DNA of 23,214 nt from a virus. The notes under the pieces are model-generated. The model saw only the letters and a list, made by a program, of their open reading frames with translations. It was not told where the DNA came from and did not search any database. Where the stretch lies: IMG/VR virus record IMGVR_UViG_3300030450_000698, positions 1 to 23,214 of that record; one strand, given 5' to 3'. The position numbers were made by a program, and so were the translations under genes. This document shows, in pieces, positions 23,038-23,214 of the stretch (its first letter is position 1; each line of letters opens with the position of its first letter).

Positions 23038-23214
23038 TTAAGCGGTTTGGATTTCAATTGCAGCAGCAGGGTTAAGGGTTCCGGCTCCCATTGCAAGACG
23101 TCCAACGATCAAGTCGCCTTGATACATTGTCTTAATGTCTGCTCCGGTTGTCTGAACCTGAGGACCGATTGCTTCTACAACACCAGCCGCATCCTTCTGA
23201 TAAATCAGTCCAGC
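23038..23214 (-). CDS. Major capsid protein, C-terminal 58 residues (cut by window edge)
   Basis: The open frame runs from the window edge to TAA at 23040-23038. The residues include AGLIYQKDAAGVVEAIGPQV, DIKTMYQGDLIVGRLAMG and the end NPAAAIEIQTA. These match the C-terminal P-domain region of T7-like major capsid proteins (gp10 type), in which '...AIGP...', 'YQGD', 'GR.AMG' and 'LNPAAA' recur. The protein builds the icosahedral head. The first ~280 residues expected from the family lie outside the window. GC content here is higher than in the adjacent genes, in line with a highly expressed capsid gene. Confidence 0.88.
   Translation of the reverse strand, partial: AGLIYQKDAAGVVEAIGPQVQTTGADIKTMYQGDLIVGRLAMGAGTLNPAAAIEIQTA

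Noticed and set aside
22704-23075. Plus-strand Ala/Val/Pro-rich frame over the capsid-adjacent gene
   Set aside because: Complement of a Gly/Thr/Ala-rich gene that has a strong ribosome site and fits the operon.
1-23214. tRNA genes, CRISPR arrays, insertion sequences, integrase or attachment sites
   Set aside because: No cloverleaf-like sequence, regular spaced repeats, transposase or integrase motifs were seen on reading both strands.

Overview
The window is part of the late, structural half of a T7-like (Autographiviridae-type) podovirus genome. It is AT-rich, and every gene I support lies on the minus strand, so transcription runs from base 23214 toward base 1. In that direction the order is the T7 late order: major capsid protein (only its C-terminus), two small capsid-adjacent genes, a strong intrinsic terminator, tail tubular protein A (gp11-like), tail tubular protein B (gp12-like), gp13-like, gp14-like, gp15-like and gp16-like internal virion proteins, a gp17-type tail fibre, two further fibre/adhesin proteins, a block of small membrane or secreted proteins, and a terminase small subunit (gp18-like). 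Three unrecognised genes follow, the last cut by the window edge. The protein flavour (fibre modules with GNLGW/GTLAW turns, a gp14-like protein with a C-terminal S74 domain, small conserved hypotheticals between fibre and terminase) suggests a marine phage of picocyanobacteria or SAR11-type bacteria. That host inference is from memory of such phages and could not be tested here.

Region by region (right to left): 23214-22409 capsid C-terminus and two small probable virion genes; 22404-22380 GC hairpin with a UUCG loop and T-tract, in the place of T7's late terminator after gene 10; 22362-18944 tail tube/nozzle genes; 18947-10622 internal (ejection) proteins; 10616-3620 three adjacent fibre/adhesin genes of 511, 329 and 1489 residues; 3620-1750 six short, mostly overlapping genes with membrane or signal segments; 1757-1 terminase small subunit and three genes of unknown role. 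Genes are packed with 1-35 nt overlaps or gaps below 15 nt, except for the ~46-nt terminator gap, so no stretch over 300 bases lacks a gene.

The genes form one late programme: capsid, tail, genome-ejection machinery, receptor-binding apparatus, lysis/envelope functions and DNA packaging. The large terminase subunit, endolysin and polymerases are not in this window. I saw no tRNA, CRISPR array, insertion sequence, attachment site or convincing promoter.

The most interesting points are: (i) a secreted-protein gene nested in the -1 frame at the end of another secreted-protein gene, with no ATG/GTG/TTG/CTG near its signal peptide; (ii) a cupredoxin-like His...Cys-x2-His-x2-Met site in the tail fibre; (iii) a fibre-type N-terminal module inserted near the end of the nozzle protein; (iv) an S74 Ser/Lys self-cleavage motif at the end of an internal virion protein; (v) an 18-heptad alanine coiled coil in the fibre; and (vi) three unknown genes after the small terminase gene.
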